A DNA stretch of 64,000 bases from Lachnospiraceae bacterium (GTDB lineage: Bacteria > Bacillota > Clostridia > Lachnospirales > Lachnospiraceae). Location of the stretch: NCBI GenBank assembly GCA_015057865.1, contig SVDH01000003.1, positions 46,237-110,236 on the forward strand, in the 5' to 3' direction. Positions 7,390 through 14,973 of this stretch are shown here, in pieces. How positions within the stretch are numbered: the stretch's first letter is position 1; every line of letters begins with the position of its first letter. Position numbers and translations under genes: made by a program. The notes below the pieces were generated by a model. It searched no databases, was not told the DNA's origin, and saw only the letters and a program-made list of their open reading frames with translations.

Positions 7390-8292
7390 ATGAGACACAT
7401 CGATCTATTGAACATCAAACTGAATCAGATTCGGATCTTTCTGACTGTAGTGGAGTTTGGCGGATTCACAGCTGCAGCTGAAAAGCTGAATATGACACAG
7501 CCAATGATCAGCAAGACGATCGCGCATCTCGAGCAGGAGCTCGGTCTGTATCTGATCCTTCGCGGGAGCAGGAAGTTTCAGGTGACACCTGCCGGCATGA
7601 ATCTGTACGAAGAATGGAAGCATCTGATCCAAAGCTTTGAAGACTCTGTTCTCAATGCACATTCCATACAGGAAGGAAAGACAAAAACCTTAAAGATCGG
7701 CACCGGCGAATTGGATCCAAAAGACAGTCCTGTCATAAAAAAGATCAGAATCATGAAATCTCTTTTGCCCGGCACAGATGTGTTCGGAGAATGTATGGAA
7801 TTATCTTCACTGGTTTCATATCTCGCTCAGGATAAGCTGGATCTGATCGTAATATCAAAGCATATGCTTCCCCTGATGGAAGGACTGGAAATCGACTGGA
7901 AGACCATCATTCCAAGCAGGCTCTGCATTTATGTACATCAGAGCAATCCTCTGTACGACCGGGAATATCTTGATTTTTCCGATTTGAGTATGGAACGGTT
8001 TATTGTTTTTTCTCCCGAAAAGGATAACAGCTATATCGAACTGCTTACCGAGCTTTCCAAAGAAGCCGGATTTACACCGCTGATTTCCTGTTATGTGCAG
8101 CACGAGAAATCGTTTACGCTGAACCTGGAGCTGGAGAATGGAATCGTTCTGGCTGACAGTTATACAGACCTGGAATCTTCAACCGTCAAAAAATTCCCTC
8201 TGGATATCCGCAATGATATCATCGCGGTCTGGAAAAAGGATCGTTTCAGAGATTCCATCGAAGTATTCCTCAATCTGTTTCAAACAGAATAA
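7390..8292 (+). CDS. LysR-family transcriptional regulator
   Basis: 300 residues. The N-terminal winged HTH reads LNQIRIFLTVVEFGGFTAAA through MTQPMISKTIAHLEQELG, the standard LysR pattern, followed by a type-2 periplasmic-binding-like effector domain. The start at 7390 has AAGGAAACTGT; an in-frame ATG 15 nt upstream lacks a site. It diverges from the thiolase/ACP/thioesterase operon and shares the region with the palindrome at 7288-7307, so it most likely activates that operon. The effector is unknown, plausibly an acid or acyl compound of the pathway. Confidence 0.9.
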   Translation: MRHIDLLNIKLNQIRIFLTVVEFGGFTAAAEKLNMTQPMISKTIAHLEQELGLYLILRGSRKFQVTPAGMNLYEEWKHLIQSFEDSVLNAHSIQEGKTKTLKIGTGELDPKDSPVIKKIRIMKSLLPGTDVFGECMELSSLVSYLAQDKLDLIVISKHMLPLMEGLEIDWKTIIPSRLCIYVHQSNPLYDREYLDFSDLSMERFIVFSPEKDNSYIELLTELSKEAGFTPLISCYVQHEKSFTLNLELENGIVLADSYTDLESSTVKKFPLDIRNDIIAVWKKDRFRDSIEVFLNLFQTE

Positions 8293-8295
8293 TAA

Positions 8296-8346
8296 GTTCA
8301 GCCATCCATATCTTTTTGGAATGGATGTATCCTGAACATTCATTTT
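8296..8346 (+). terminator. Imperfect hairpin after lysR
   Basis: GTTCAG...ATCCAT pairs with ATGGAT...CTGAAC across an 11-nt loop, followed by CATTTTTC. It lies immediately after the lysR stop and ~90 bp before the next start codon. It could terminate lysR or act as a leader structure for the downstream gene. Confidence 0.4.
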
Positions 8347-8430
8347 TCAACGGTTTTCTCAACTGCTACACTGATTGCAAGAGCTAAGAAACGCGTATCT
8401 GACAAAGCAGATTAAAAAGGAGGAAACCAT

Positions 8431-9537
8431 ATGACATCTTATGAAAAAGTAGAAAAGGCGATGCAATGCGTACCTTTAAATGATCCGTCTGAGATTCCTA
8501 TTTTCCCACACATCCTGACATGGGCCGGAACGGTAGCAGATGTGCCGCAGTCAAAGATCATTACAGACTGTGATACCTGGATCGATGCGATGGGAAAAAC
8601 CTTTGATGTGATCGGAAACCCCGATCTGTCCATGCCACAGCATCCCAAAACCATTATTTTTTCCATGAGCATGCCGGTGCGCCGTCCGGGCTTTGAGCTT
8701 CCGGAGGGAGAACTGTATCAGTTTGTTGAGCAGCCTCAGTTTGAAGCAGATGAATATGAGAAAATGCTTCAGATCGGCTGGGAAAACTGGTATGCCATGT
8801 ATATGATGCGGATTCAGAATCCACCGATGACAGATCCCAAACAGTATGCTGATTATTGGGCGGAAACCAATGTGGCCGGTGCTAAGATCGCTCAGTTCCT
8901 CGCACAAAGAGGCATCGCACCGATCTTCAATATCGCAGATTTTCCGATCTTCGATCTCTTATCCATGATTCGTTCCATGGAGCCGTTCATTTTTGATCTC
9001 TATGATGATCCGGGCCCGATCATGGATGTTCTGAATCAATCCCAGCCAATCGAAGACGCGCGCAACATTCAGATCCTCAAATCGATCGGCGGAACAAGGA
9101 TCGGCCGATATGCGATGCGGTCTTCCGCAACATTCATGTCTCCGGATATGTTTGATGAATTTGTATGGCCGGTATTAAAGGCATCGATCTTAAGATTCTG
9201 GGAAGCAGGAATCCGCTGTGTGCTTCACTGTGACGCAGAATGGCTGCCGATTCTGGACCGCTTCCTGGAATTGCCGAAAACAAGCGTCAGCTTTGAGTTT
9301 GACGGTGTAACCGACATCGTCAAAGCGTATGAGATCATCGGCGGTTGGCATTCATTAAGAGGAGATGTTCCGGCCACGATGTTTGCTTACGGAACACCGG
9401 ATGATGTGCGGGAATATTGCGCAAACCTGATCGAAAAGATCGGAACAAAAGGAGGCTTTATCCTGGGTTCCGGATGCGAAGTCCCGCTGAATGCAAAAAC
9501 AGAATGTGTAAAAGCCATGATGGAGGCTACATCATAA
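8431..9537 (+). CDS. Uroporphyrinogen decarboxylase (URO-D) family protein, methyltransferase-like
   Basis: 368 residues with the URO-D barrel fold. Putative metal-binding positions are His/Asp in VLHCDAEW (residues ~268-275) and Cys in GSGCEVP near residue 351, the place of the His-x-Cys...Cys zinc site of MtaA/MtbA-type corrinoid methyltransferases. True HemE enzymes lack this C-terminal SGCEVP pattern and no heme genes are nearby. Inference: it transfers or accepts methyl groups at a corrinoid or related cofactor. No corrinoid-binding protein is encoded in the window, so the partner must be elsewhere. The gene has an AAGGAGG site and is followed by a terminator. It lies between lysR and a PucR/LysR pair, which may sense its substrate. 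Confidence 0.8.
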   Translation: MTSYEKVEKAMQCVPLNDPSEIPIFPHILTWAGTVADVPQSKIITDCDTWIDAMGKTFDVIGNPDLSMPQHPKTIIFSMSMPVRRPGFELPEGELYQFVEQPQFEADEYEKMLQIGWENWYAMYMMRIQNPPMTDPKQYADYWAETNVAGAKIAQFLAQRGIAPIFNIADFPIFDLLSMIRSMEPFIFDLYDDPGPIMDVLNQSQPIEDARNIQILKSIGGTRIGRYAMRSSATFMSPDMFDEFVWPVLKASILRFWEAGIRCVLHCDAEWLPILDRFLELPKTSVSFEFDGVTDIVKAYEIIGGWHSLRGDVPATMFAYGTPDDVREYCANLIEKIGTKGGFILGSGCEVPLNAKTECVKAMMEATS

Positions 9538-9552
9538 TCCCTTCATTCCATC

Positions 9553-9585
9553 GGAGCAGGTCATATGATCTGCTCCTTTTATTTT
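9553..9585 (+). terminator. Rho-independent terminator after the URO-D gene
   Basis: GGAGCAG and CTGCTCC form a 7-bp stem around a 10-nt loop, followed by TTTTATTTT, 15 bp after the stop codon. Confidence 0.85.
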
Positions 9586-9614
9586 GATCAGCATATGGAT
9601 CCCCTTTACCATGG

Positions 9615-9643
9615 TTTGTTTTTTCAGTGATGTCTGTTATAAT
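9615..9643 (+). promoter_or_regulatory. Putative sigma-70-type promoter of the PucR-LysR pair
   Basis: TTTGTT (9615-9620), a 17-bp spacer and a perfect TATAAT (9638-9643) lie 57 bp before the start codon of the next gene. Confidence 0.5.
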
Positions 9644-9699
9644 CAGTTTCAAAGATGTCACTGAAATCAGAATGACACCAGAAGGAAAGGAGCTTTTTT

Positions 9700-11250
9700 A
9701 TGTACGTTGGTTTGAAAAATATCCGAAGTTTGTTTAAAGACTATAAAACCCATCTGACCGACTCTGACGGGATCCACTGTCTGACCGGCTGGAACCATCT
9801 GCAGAATGCTCCCACACCTTATGCATCCTATCTGCTCTATGTCTGCAGAAGCGACATCGATCTGGAAGCGATTGATTTTTCCGAGCATATGCATATTCTG
9901 TGCATCATCCCGCCGGAATCAGATCCACAGGAAGTCGCAGGACGCTTCCCGGACTCTGTCAGTCTTCTCCTTATAGAATCCGAAGATCCTGTTGTGATCT
10001 ATACCAGTCTGCAGGAATACTTCAACCGCCAGTGCGGCGTCGGCATGTTCGGACAGACACTGTTGGAATTCCTCGCATTTGAAGACGGACTTCAGGCATC
10101 CATCGATCATGCTTACCATGTATTCCGCAATCCGGTATTTGTCTTTGATACCAACTACAATCTGATCGCTGCGACATGGGACGCGATTGAGGAGCTTGGT
10201 CTGAAGGATCAGGTGCTGATCGACAAGCGTTTTTCCGCAGATGATTTTAAAATGGCAAACAGAGATCACAACATCCACAGTAAGGTGTTGAAAAGCGAAA
10301 TCCCGATCATTGCATATAATGACGCACTTGGCTACGAGCAGATGTACTGCGCCATTAACACACGCAAAAACCTCGGTCATATCGTCGTCTCCGCGATTAA
10401 CAAGCCCTTTGAGCCCATTGACACCGAATTTATGCTGATCCTGAAAAAATACGTCGATCAGCAAATGAAAAAAGACTCCTTTATCCGGAGTGCCAAAGGG
10501 TTTAACTATGAGTATTTTCTGCGGGATCTGCTCGACGAAAAGATCGGAGCGGGAAACAGCAATCCTTCCCATATGAAATACACGGAGATCACATTCAGCG
10601 GGAATATGTACTGTATGGTCGTAGAAACCGCCCGCAGCACAGAAACCGTCAATGTTAACCACGTTCGAAATATTCTGGAAAGCCGCTTCCCATACTCAAA
10701 AACACTGATCTACAACGATCAGATTGTGATCATTATCAGTTTTTCCGAAAACCAGCTGTTGCCGGGCGAGTACCTGGAAAACGGACGGCGGATCTGTTCC
10801 GAAAACGGACTTTATGCCGGCATCAGCAATTGTTTTCAGGATATCATGGAATTACGGGAGTATTATGCCCAGGCGCTTCGTGCCATCGAATACGGCACGG
10901 AAGAAAAAGATGCGCCTACGCTCTATCTGTACTGGGATCATTATCTGCAGCATGTGATCAGTCTGTTTACACAGAAAGAATCGGCAGGCACATTCTGCCA
11001 TCCGAAGATGAAGTTTTTACTTGATTATGACAGATCACATAACTCCGAACTGGCCTATACGCTTTATATGTATCTGATCCATGAACGGAATCTGGCGGCT
11101 GCGGCTGAAGCCATGGACATGCATCGGACGTCTCTTGTATATCGGTTTAAAAAGATCAATTCCCTGATCGGAGAAGATTTCGAAGATTATAAAGAACGGC
11201 TGTATCTGATCCTCTCGTATGAGATGAATCGGGGAGAATCAACACCATGA
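9700..11250 (+). CDS. PucR/CdaR-type helix-turn-helix regulator
   Basis: 516 residues. The C-terminal ~60 residues carry the PucR-type HTH (NLAAAAEAMDMHRTSLVYRF) after a leucine-rich lead-in. The middle (~120-300) resembles a GAF-like/PucR sensing region with FVFDTNYNLIAAT. No membrane segments are visible. The start ATG follows AAGGAAAGGAG. Its last codons overlap the start of a LysR gene by 4 nt (ATGA), so the two regulators are translationally coupled. Regulators of this family respond to metabolites such as purine breakdown products, sugars or acids; the ligand here is unknown. The upstream URO-D gene is a plausible target. Confidence 0.8.
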   Translation: MYVGLKNIRSLFKDYKTHLTDSDGIHCLTGWNHLQNAPTPYASYLLYVCRSDIDLEAIDFSEHMHILCIIPPESDPQEVAGRFPDSVSLLLIESEDPVVIYTSLQEYFNRQCGVGMFGQTLLEFLAFEDGLQASIDHAYHVFRNPVFVFDTNYNLIAATWDAIEELGLKDQVLIDKRFSADDFKMANRDHNIHSKVLKSEIPIIAYNDALGYEQMYCAINTRKNLGHIVVSAINKPFEPIDTEFMLILKKYVDQQMKKDSFIRSAKGFNYEYFLRDLLDEKIGAGNSNPSHMKYTEITFSGNMYCMVVETARSTETVNVNHVRNILESRFPYSKTLIYNDQIVIIISFSENQLLPGEYLENGRRICSENGLYAGISNCFQDIMELREYYAQALRAIEYGTEEKDAPTLYLYWDHYLQHVISLFTQKESAGTFCHPKMKFLLDYDRSHNSELAYTLYMYLIHERNLAAAAEAMDMHRTSLVYRFKKINSLIGEDFEDYKERLYLILSYEMNRGESTP

Positions 11251-12137
11251 ACACCAGACAGATTGAATACTTTCTTGCTGTGGCAGAAGAACTGAGTTTT
11301 ACGAAGGCTGCAGAGAAAATGTATGTATCCCAGACTGCTGTCACACAGCAGATCCGCGCTTTAGAAGAACAGATGGGGGTACAATTGTTTTCCCGGACAA
11401 AGAAAAAAGTCGAGCTGACGTCTGCAGGAGAACTTTTTATGATCGAAGGGCGTCAGATCCTCGAGCATATCGAAAATGCTTTCACCCATGTCCGGGATGC
11501 TTCAGCAGGAATGACCGGAGGCCTGGAGATCGGCTTTGCCAACTATGCAAGTAACATTTTGGCAAACAGCCTGCAGGAATTCCACAGCCGCTATCCCAAT
11601 ATCAAACTGCATTTTAAATCCTACAACCCTTCTGTTTTACTGGATCGTTTAAGGCTCGGCGAACTGGATCTGATCTTTTCTCCGATCTTTGAGCCGTCTG
11701 TCTATCAGGGATGCCTTTTGCAGGAGGTTTCCCGCGTATCTCTAATCGCAGTGCTCCCAAGCTCCCATCCACTGGCAGGGAAGCATTATCTGACCAAAAA
11801 AGATCTGGCCGATCAGCGTCTGATCCTGGCCTGTACGCCGGACAGTAAGATCGGAGAAGACCGTAAGATCATCGACAGCTTCGTAACGGCCGGGTTTCAT
11901 CCCGATATTGTTGATCGGATCGAAGATATTGAAACGGTTCTCTTAATGGTTGCCGTACAGATGGGCGTCTCTATCCTGCCCTCCTACATCACGCTTCCGG
12001 TCAGCAATGACCGACGGATCGTCGCCATTCCCTATGAGCCAGATGTGCGGGTGAATTACTCTGCGATCTGTATGGAAGAAAACCAGAATCCTGCTCTCGA
12101 GATCATGACAAAGTTTCTGAAGGAACGCTCTGAGTGA
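11247..12137 (+). CDS. LysR-family transcriptional regulator
   Basis: 296 residues. N-terminal HTH: MNTRQIEYFLAVAEELSFTK, then MYVSQTAVTQQIRALEEQMG. The C-terminal effector-binding domain has VALQ/VQMGVSILP-type features (VAVQMGVSILPSY). It overlaps the PucR-type gene by 4 nt and ends about 70 bp before a strong terminator, so the two regulators form a bicistronic unit. No target can be named from sequence. Confidence 0.9.
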   Translation: MNTRQIEYFLAVAEELSFTKAAEKMYVSQTAVTQQIRALEEQMGVQLFSRTKKKVELTSAGELFMIEGRQILEHIENAFTHVRDASAGMTGGLEIGFANYASNILANSLQEFHSRYPNIKLHFKSYNPSVLLDRLRLGELDLIFSPIFEPSVYQGCLLQEVSRVSLIAVLPSSHPLAGKHYLTKKDLADQRLILACTPDSKIGEDRKIIDSFVTAGFHPDIVDRIEDIETVLLMVAVQMGVSILPSYITLPVSNDRRIVAIPYEPDVRVNYSAICMEENQNPALEIMTKFLKERSE

Positions 12138-12200
12138 GTCAAGGGGACGGCAAGGTGAGCCGACAGGCGAGAAGGCAGTCTGGACTGTTCTTTCGACTCA
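12136..12200. repeat. Dispersed palindromic element, degraded copy 2
   Basis: GAGTCAAGGGGACGG on the left and CTGTTCTTTCGACTCA on the right recall the arms of the element at 13901-13964, but the centre differs and pairing is imperfect. The left arm overlaps the lysR stop codon. Confidence 0.6.
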
Positions 12201-12204
12201 TGAA

Positions 12205-12240
12205 AAAAGCCGACGCTGTTTTTTTACAGCATCGGCTTTT
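12205..12240. terminator. Bidirectional terminator
   Basis: AAAAGCCGACGCTG pairs with CAGCATCGGCTTTT (one mismatch), with an 8-nt loop; T-tracts are present on both strands. It can end lysR (plus) and the 19-codon small ORF (minus). Confidence 0.85.
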
Positions 12241-12267
12241 ATAATGAATTATGCATGAATCCGAATC

Positions 12268-12327
12268 TTATTCGTAGATGTTTTCCGGATTCCAGATGTG
12301 TGTAAGAGCATTTAAGAATCTTCTCAT
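12268..12327 (-). CDS. Small ORF, 19 residues, unknown
   Basis: ATG at 12327 is preceded by GGAGG with ideal 8-nt spacing. The peptide MRRFLNALTHIWNPENIYE ends in TAA and a bidirectional terminator follows about 30 bp later. A plausible promoter (TTGTCC-17-GACAAT, 12389-12417) lies 60 bp upstream. This gives a complete miniature transcription unit. I do not recognise the peptide: it has a basic, slightly hydrophobic N-half and an acidic aromatic C-half. It could be a signalling or membrane-surface micropeptide. It is not obviously a leader, because no gene follows on the same strand before the terminator. Confidence 0.5.
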   Translation of the reverse strand: MRRFLNALTHIWNPENIYE

Positions 12328-12388
12328 TGTGATTTCCTCCTATATCTCAAAAATATGTTTTCAGTAATTTCGGCAATTGCTTCTTTTT

Positions 12389-12417
12389 ATTGTCGAATTG
12401 TTTTTTCTTAAGGACAA
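12389..12417 (-). promoter_or_regulatory. Putative promoter of the 19-residue small ORF
   Basis: On the minus strand TTGTCC (12412-12417) and GACAAT (12389-12394) are separated by 17 bp. The predicted start of transcription would leave a 5' UTR of about 55 nt. Confidence 0.45.
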
Positions 12418-12608
12418 TCTTATAATAACTCCTGTTTTTTAAAATATCCAATAGAAAAAACATGGTTAGTAATAAGTTTATGTTATTAAAACATTGCCAT
12501 TGAAGAAGTCACCCCATTATGGCCCAATTATGATACAATACTGACTGTCAGATTAACACTTATTACAGATCATCCTGCATCAATACAATACAAAGAGGAG
12601 AACCATTC

Positions 12609-13934
12609 ATGAATCCAAATAACGTCAATGCCAAACTGCTTTCTTTTGTCGAGAAATCACCCACCAGCTTTCACGTGATTGCAAACCAGAAAGCGATTCT
12701 CGAAGAACACGGCTATTGCCGGCTGGATGAGGCAAAAGACTGGGCGCTTAGCCCCGGCGGAAAATACTATGTGACAAGAAATGATGCTTCGATCGCCGCA
12801 TTCCGGATCCCGAAGGGTGCTTATCATGGATTTATGATCATGGCCAGCCACTCGGATTCTCCGACTTTAAAGATCAAAAAGAACCCGGAAATGAAGGTCG
12901 CAGAGGCATACGTAAAGCTGAATATCGAAGCATATGGCGGTCTTCTCATGGCACAGTGGCTTGACCGTCCACTTTCAGTTGCCGGCCGGATTGTCGTACG
13001 GAATGAGGATGGGTTTTCCGTGCAGCTTGTAAACATCGACAGAGACCTGCTTGTCATCCCCGGTCTTGCGATCCACATGAACCGCAATGCCAATAAGGGA
13101 TATGAATTCAATGTGCAGAAAGACCTGCTGCCACTGTATGGCGATGCCGACAGTATAACGCTCACGGCGCTGATCGCCAAAGAAACCGGCGTGAATGAAG
13201 AGGACATCATCGATTCCGACCTGTTCCTTTATAGCAGACAAAAAGGATGCACCTTTGGCGCATCCAATGAATATCTGCTCAGCCCGCGGCTGGACGATGT
13301 GCAGTGTGCATTTGCCTCCCTGGAAGGTTTTATCGAAAGTGAATCCACATCCGGCGCAAACATCCCTGTTCATATTGTCTTTGATAACGAAGAGGTCGGC
13401 TCATCCACCAGACAGGGTGCGGCATCTACCTTCCTTTCAGATGTTTTAACACGCATCAGTGAATCGCTCGGAGAATCCTCCGGTGAACATATCAAAGCGC
13501 TTTCGCAAAGCTTTATGCTGTCTGCGGACAATGCACATGCACTCCACCCGAACCACACTGATAAAAGCGATCCTGTCAACCGCCCTGTCTTAAACGGCGG
13601 CGTGGTCTTAAAGCACAGTGCCAATCAGAAATATACGACGGATGCCGTCTCTGCCTCCATCGTCCGTCTGCTCGCAGAGCGGGCCGGAATCTCCCTGCAG
13701 GAATTCCATAACCGCTCCGACCTTCCCGGCGGTTCTACGCTTGGCAACATCTCTTGTAATCAGGTGGCGGTCTGCACGGCTGATGTCGGCGTTGCACAGC
13801 TTGCGATGCATTCGATCTGTGAGACCTGCGGCGCAAAAGATACCACGGATCTCATCAAACTGGCAAACGAGCTCTTCTCCGTAGCCGTTGTGTCAGAGGG
13901 TGAGTCAGAGGGACGGTTCTTTCGACTCATTTAA
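12609..13934 (+). CDS. apeB: M18 family aminopeptidase (aspartyl aminopeptidase)
   Basis: 441 residues with the full M18 signature: ASHSDSPTLK (first metal His), DNEEVGSSTRQGA (metal/catalytic Glu pair), SADNAHALHPNH, DLPGGSTLGNIS and AQLAMHSICE (last metal His). It is a cytoplasmic zinc exopeptidase that removes N-terminal, typically acidic, residues from peptides. The start ATG follows AAAGAGGAG. The C-terminus is odd: the final ~13 residues (through GRFFRLI) are encoded by the left arm of a palindromic repeat. The native end was therefore probably replaced or extended by the element. The catalytic residues lie upstream and appear intact. Confidence 0.95.
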   Translation: MNPNNVNAKLLSFVEKSPTSFHVIANQKAILEEHGYCRLDEAKDWALSPGGKYYVTRNDASIAAFRIPKGAYHGFMIMASHSDSPTLKIKKNPEMKVAEAYVKLNIEAYGGLLMAQWLDRPLSVAGRIVVRNEDGFSVQLVNIDRDLLVIPGLAIHMNRNANKGYEFNVQKDLLPLYGDADSITLTALIAKETGVNEEDIIDSDLFLYSRQKGCTFGASNEYLLSPRLDDVQCAFASLEGFIESESTSGANIPVHIVFDNEEVGSSTRQGAASTFLSDVLTRISESLGESSGEHIKALSQSFMLSADNAHALHPNHTDKSDPVNRPVLNGGVVLKHSANQKYTTDAVSASIVRLLAERAGISLQEFHNRSDLPGGSTLGNISCNQVAVCTADVGVAQLAMHSICETCGAKDTTDLIKLANELFSVAVVSEGESEGRFFRLI

Positions 13935-13964
13935 ATGAGTCGAAAGAACCGTCCCTCTGACTCA
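13901..13964. repeat. Dispersed palindromic element, copy 3 (perfect 64-bp palindrome)
   Basis: Two perfect 32-bp arms meet without a spacer (centre TTTAAA at 13932/13933). The left arm is in the coding sequence of the aminopeptidase and supplies its stop; the right arm contains the stop codon of the convergent Fic gene. The RNA hairpin could serve as terminator for both genes. Confidence 0.95.
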
Positions 13965-14873
13965 CTTCGGAATATCCAGCATTTCCATAAGTCTTTGAAA
14001 CGTATCTTGCCCATCAAGGCAGGTATCCGTAAGCCATCCTTTTTCATTGTTCCACTCGGATAGACCACGATAGTAAAATGCCTTCTTTGCATCCTCGATG
14101 ATAAATGGAACAATATTATACCGTAGGCATTCTTTTAGAGAAATCAACCTGCCTACCCGTCCATTTCCATCCTGGAATGGATGTATATACTCAAACTCAG
14201 CATGCAGGGCGATTATGTCATTTATCGTAATCTCATTCTTTGCATGATATGTCTCAAGCATATCTTTCATTTTTTTCGGTACGTCCTTCGGCTTAACTGT
14301 CTCTCTTCCGCCGACCATATTTGCACGCTTCTTATAATCACCGACTGCAAACCACGAAAGACGGGAGTCAGCGGTATCGTGCTTGAGAGTATAATGCAGA
14401 TGTTTGATGATTTCTTCGCTTAACACTTCCTCAGCTACATCGATCACATAATCAATCGCCCGGAAATGATGAACCGTCTCCAGAATGTCATCTACAGAAA
14501 CTCCATCACCAACATCTATCGTATTCGTTTCAAAAATAAGTCTTGTTTGATCCTCCGAAAGCCTGCTCCCTTCGATGTGATTTGAGTTATAGGTCATCCG
14601 TACCTGAAGTTCATGATATAGACCGCCAGACAATCTTGCTTCCTTTTCATCACGTAAAATCTGCAAGATTGTGTTGTCCGATATCTCGCGATATAAAGCG
14701 TCCGGATCACAGTCAAGAAACGCTGCAATCTTTGCCATTGTTCTGGCTGATATCTTTTCGCCTTTTGCTATCTTGGCAATCGTTCTGGACGAAATGCCGA
14801 GTATCTTTGTGAGGTCAGACTTATTAACGGCTTTCGCACGAAGTCTCTCATTCAAGCCTTCATATGAAAACAT
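13962..14873 (-). CDS. Fic-domain protein with N-terminal XRE-type HTH
   Basis: 303 residues. The N-terminal ~65 residues are an XRE-like HTH (SDLTKILGISSRTIAKIAKG). The Fic core motif HPFQDGNGRVGR is complete and should bind nucleotide and transfer AMP or another phosphate group to a protein hydroxyl. Before it, SNHIEG matches the (S/T)xxxE(G/N) inhibitory helix, so autoinhibition is expected (class II arrangement). The start at 14873 follows AAGGAAG; an ATG 18 nt upstream lacks a site. Three copies of an AATCTTTAC motif surround its promoter, pointing to autoregulation by the HTH. It converges on the aminopeptidase. The target protein is unknown. Confidence 0.9.
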   Translation of the reverse strand: MFSYEGLNERLRAKAVNKSDLTKILGISSRTIAKIAKGEKISARTMAKIAAFLDCDPDALYREISDNTILQILRDEKEARLSGGLYHELQVRMTYNSNHIEGSRLSEDQTRLIFETNTIDVGDGVSVDDILETVHHFRAIDYVIDVAEEVLSEEIIKHLHYTLKHDTADSRLSWFAVGDYKKRANMVGGRETVKPKDVPKKMKDMLETYHAKNEITINDIIALHAEFEYIHPFQDGNGRVGRLISLKECLRYNIVPFIIEDAKKAFYYRGLSEWNNEKGWLTDTCLDGQDTFQRLMEMLDIPK

Positions 14874-14892
14874 GACACCACTTCCTTTCATG

Positions 14893-14968
14893 AATCTTTA
14901 CTTAATTATACGCAAAACCGTTTCAAAAGTAAAGATTTTGGTCGCCATTCTATAAAAATGTAAAGATT
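14893..14968 (-). promoter_or_regulatory. Fic promoter with three operator-like repeats
   Basis: Minus-strand promoter: TTTACT (14928-14933), 17 bp, TATAAT (14905-14910). AATCTTTACTT (14893-14903) and its exact inverse (14927-14937) bracket the -10 and overlap the -35. A third copy, GTAAAGATT (14960-14968), lies 31 bp further upstream, about three helical turns away. The layout suits repression by the HTH of the Fic protein. Confidence 0.65.
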
Positions 14969-14973
14969 CTGAC

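Noticed and set aside
13931..14113. Minus-strand frame ending in the same GRFFRLI tail as the aminopeptidase
   Set aside because: The shared tail arises from the palindrome; the rest overlaps the Fic gene in another frame.
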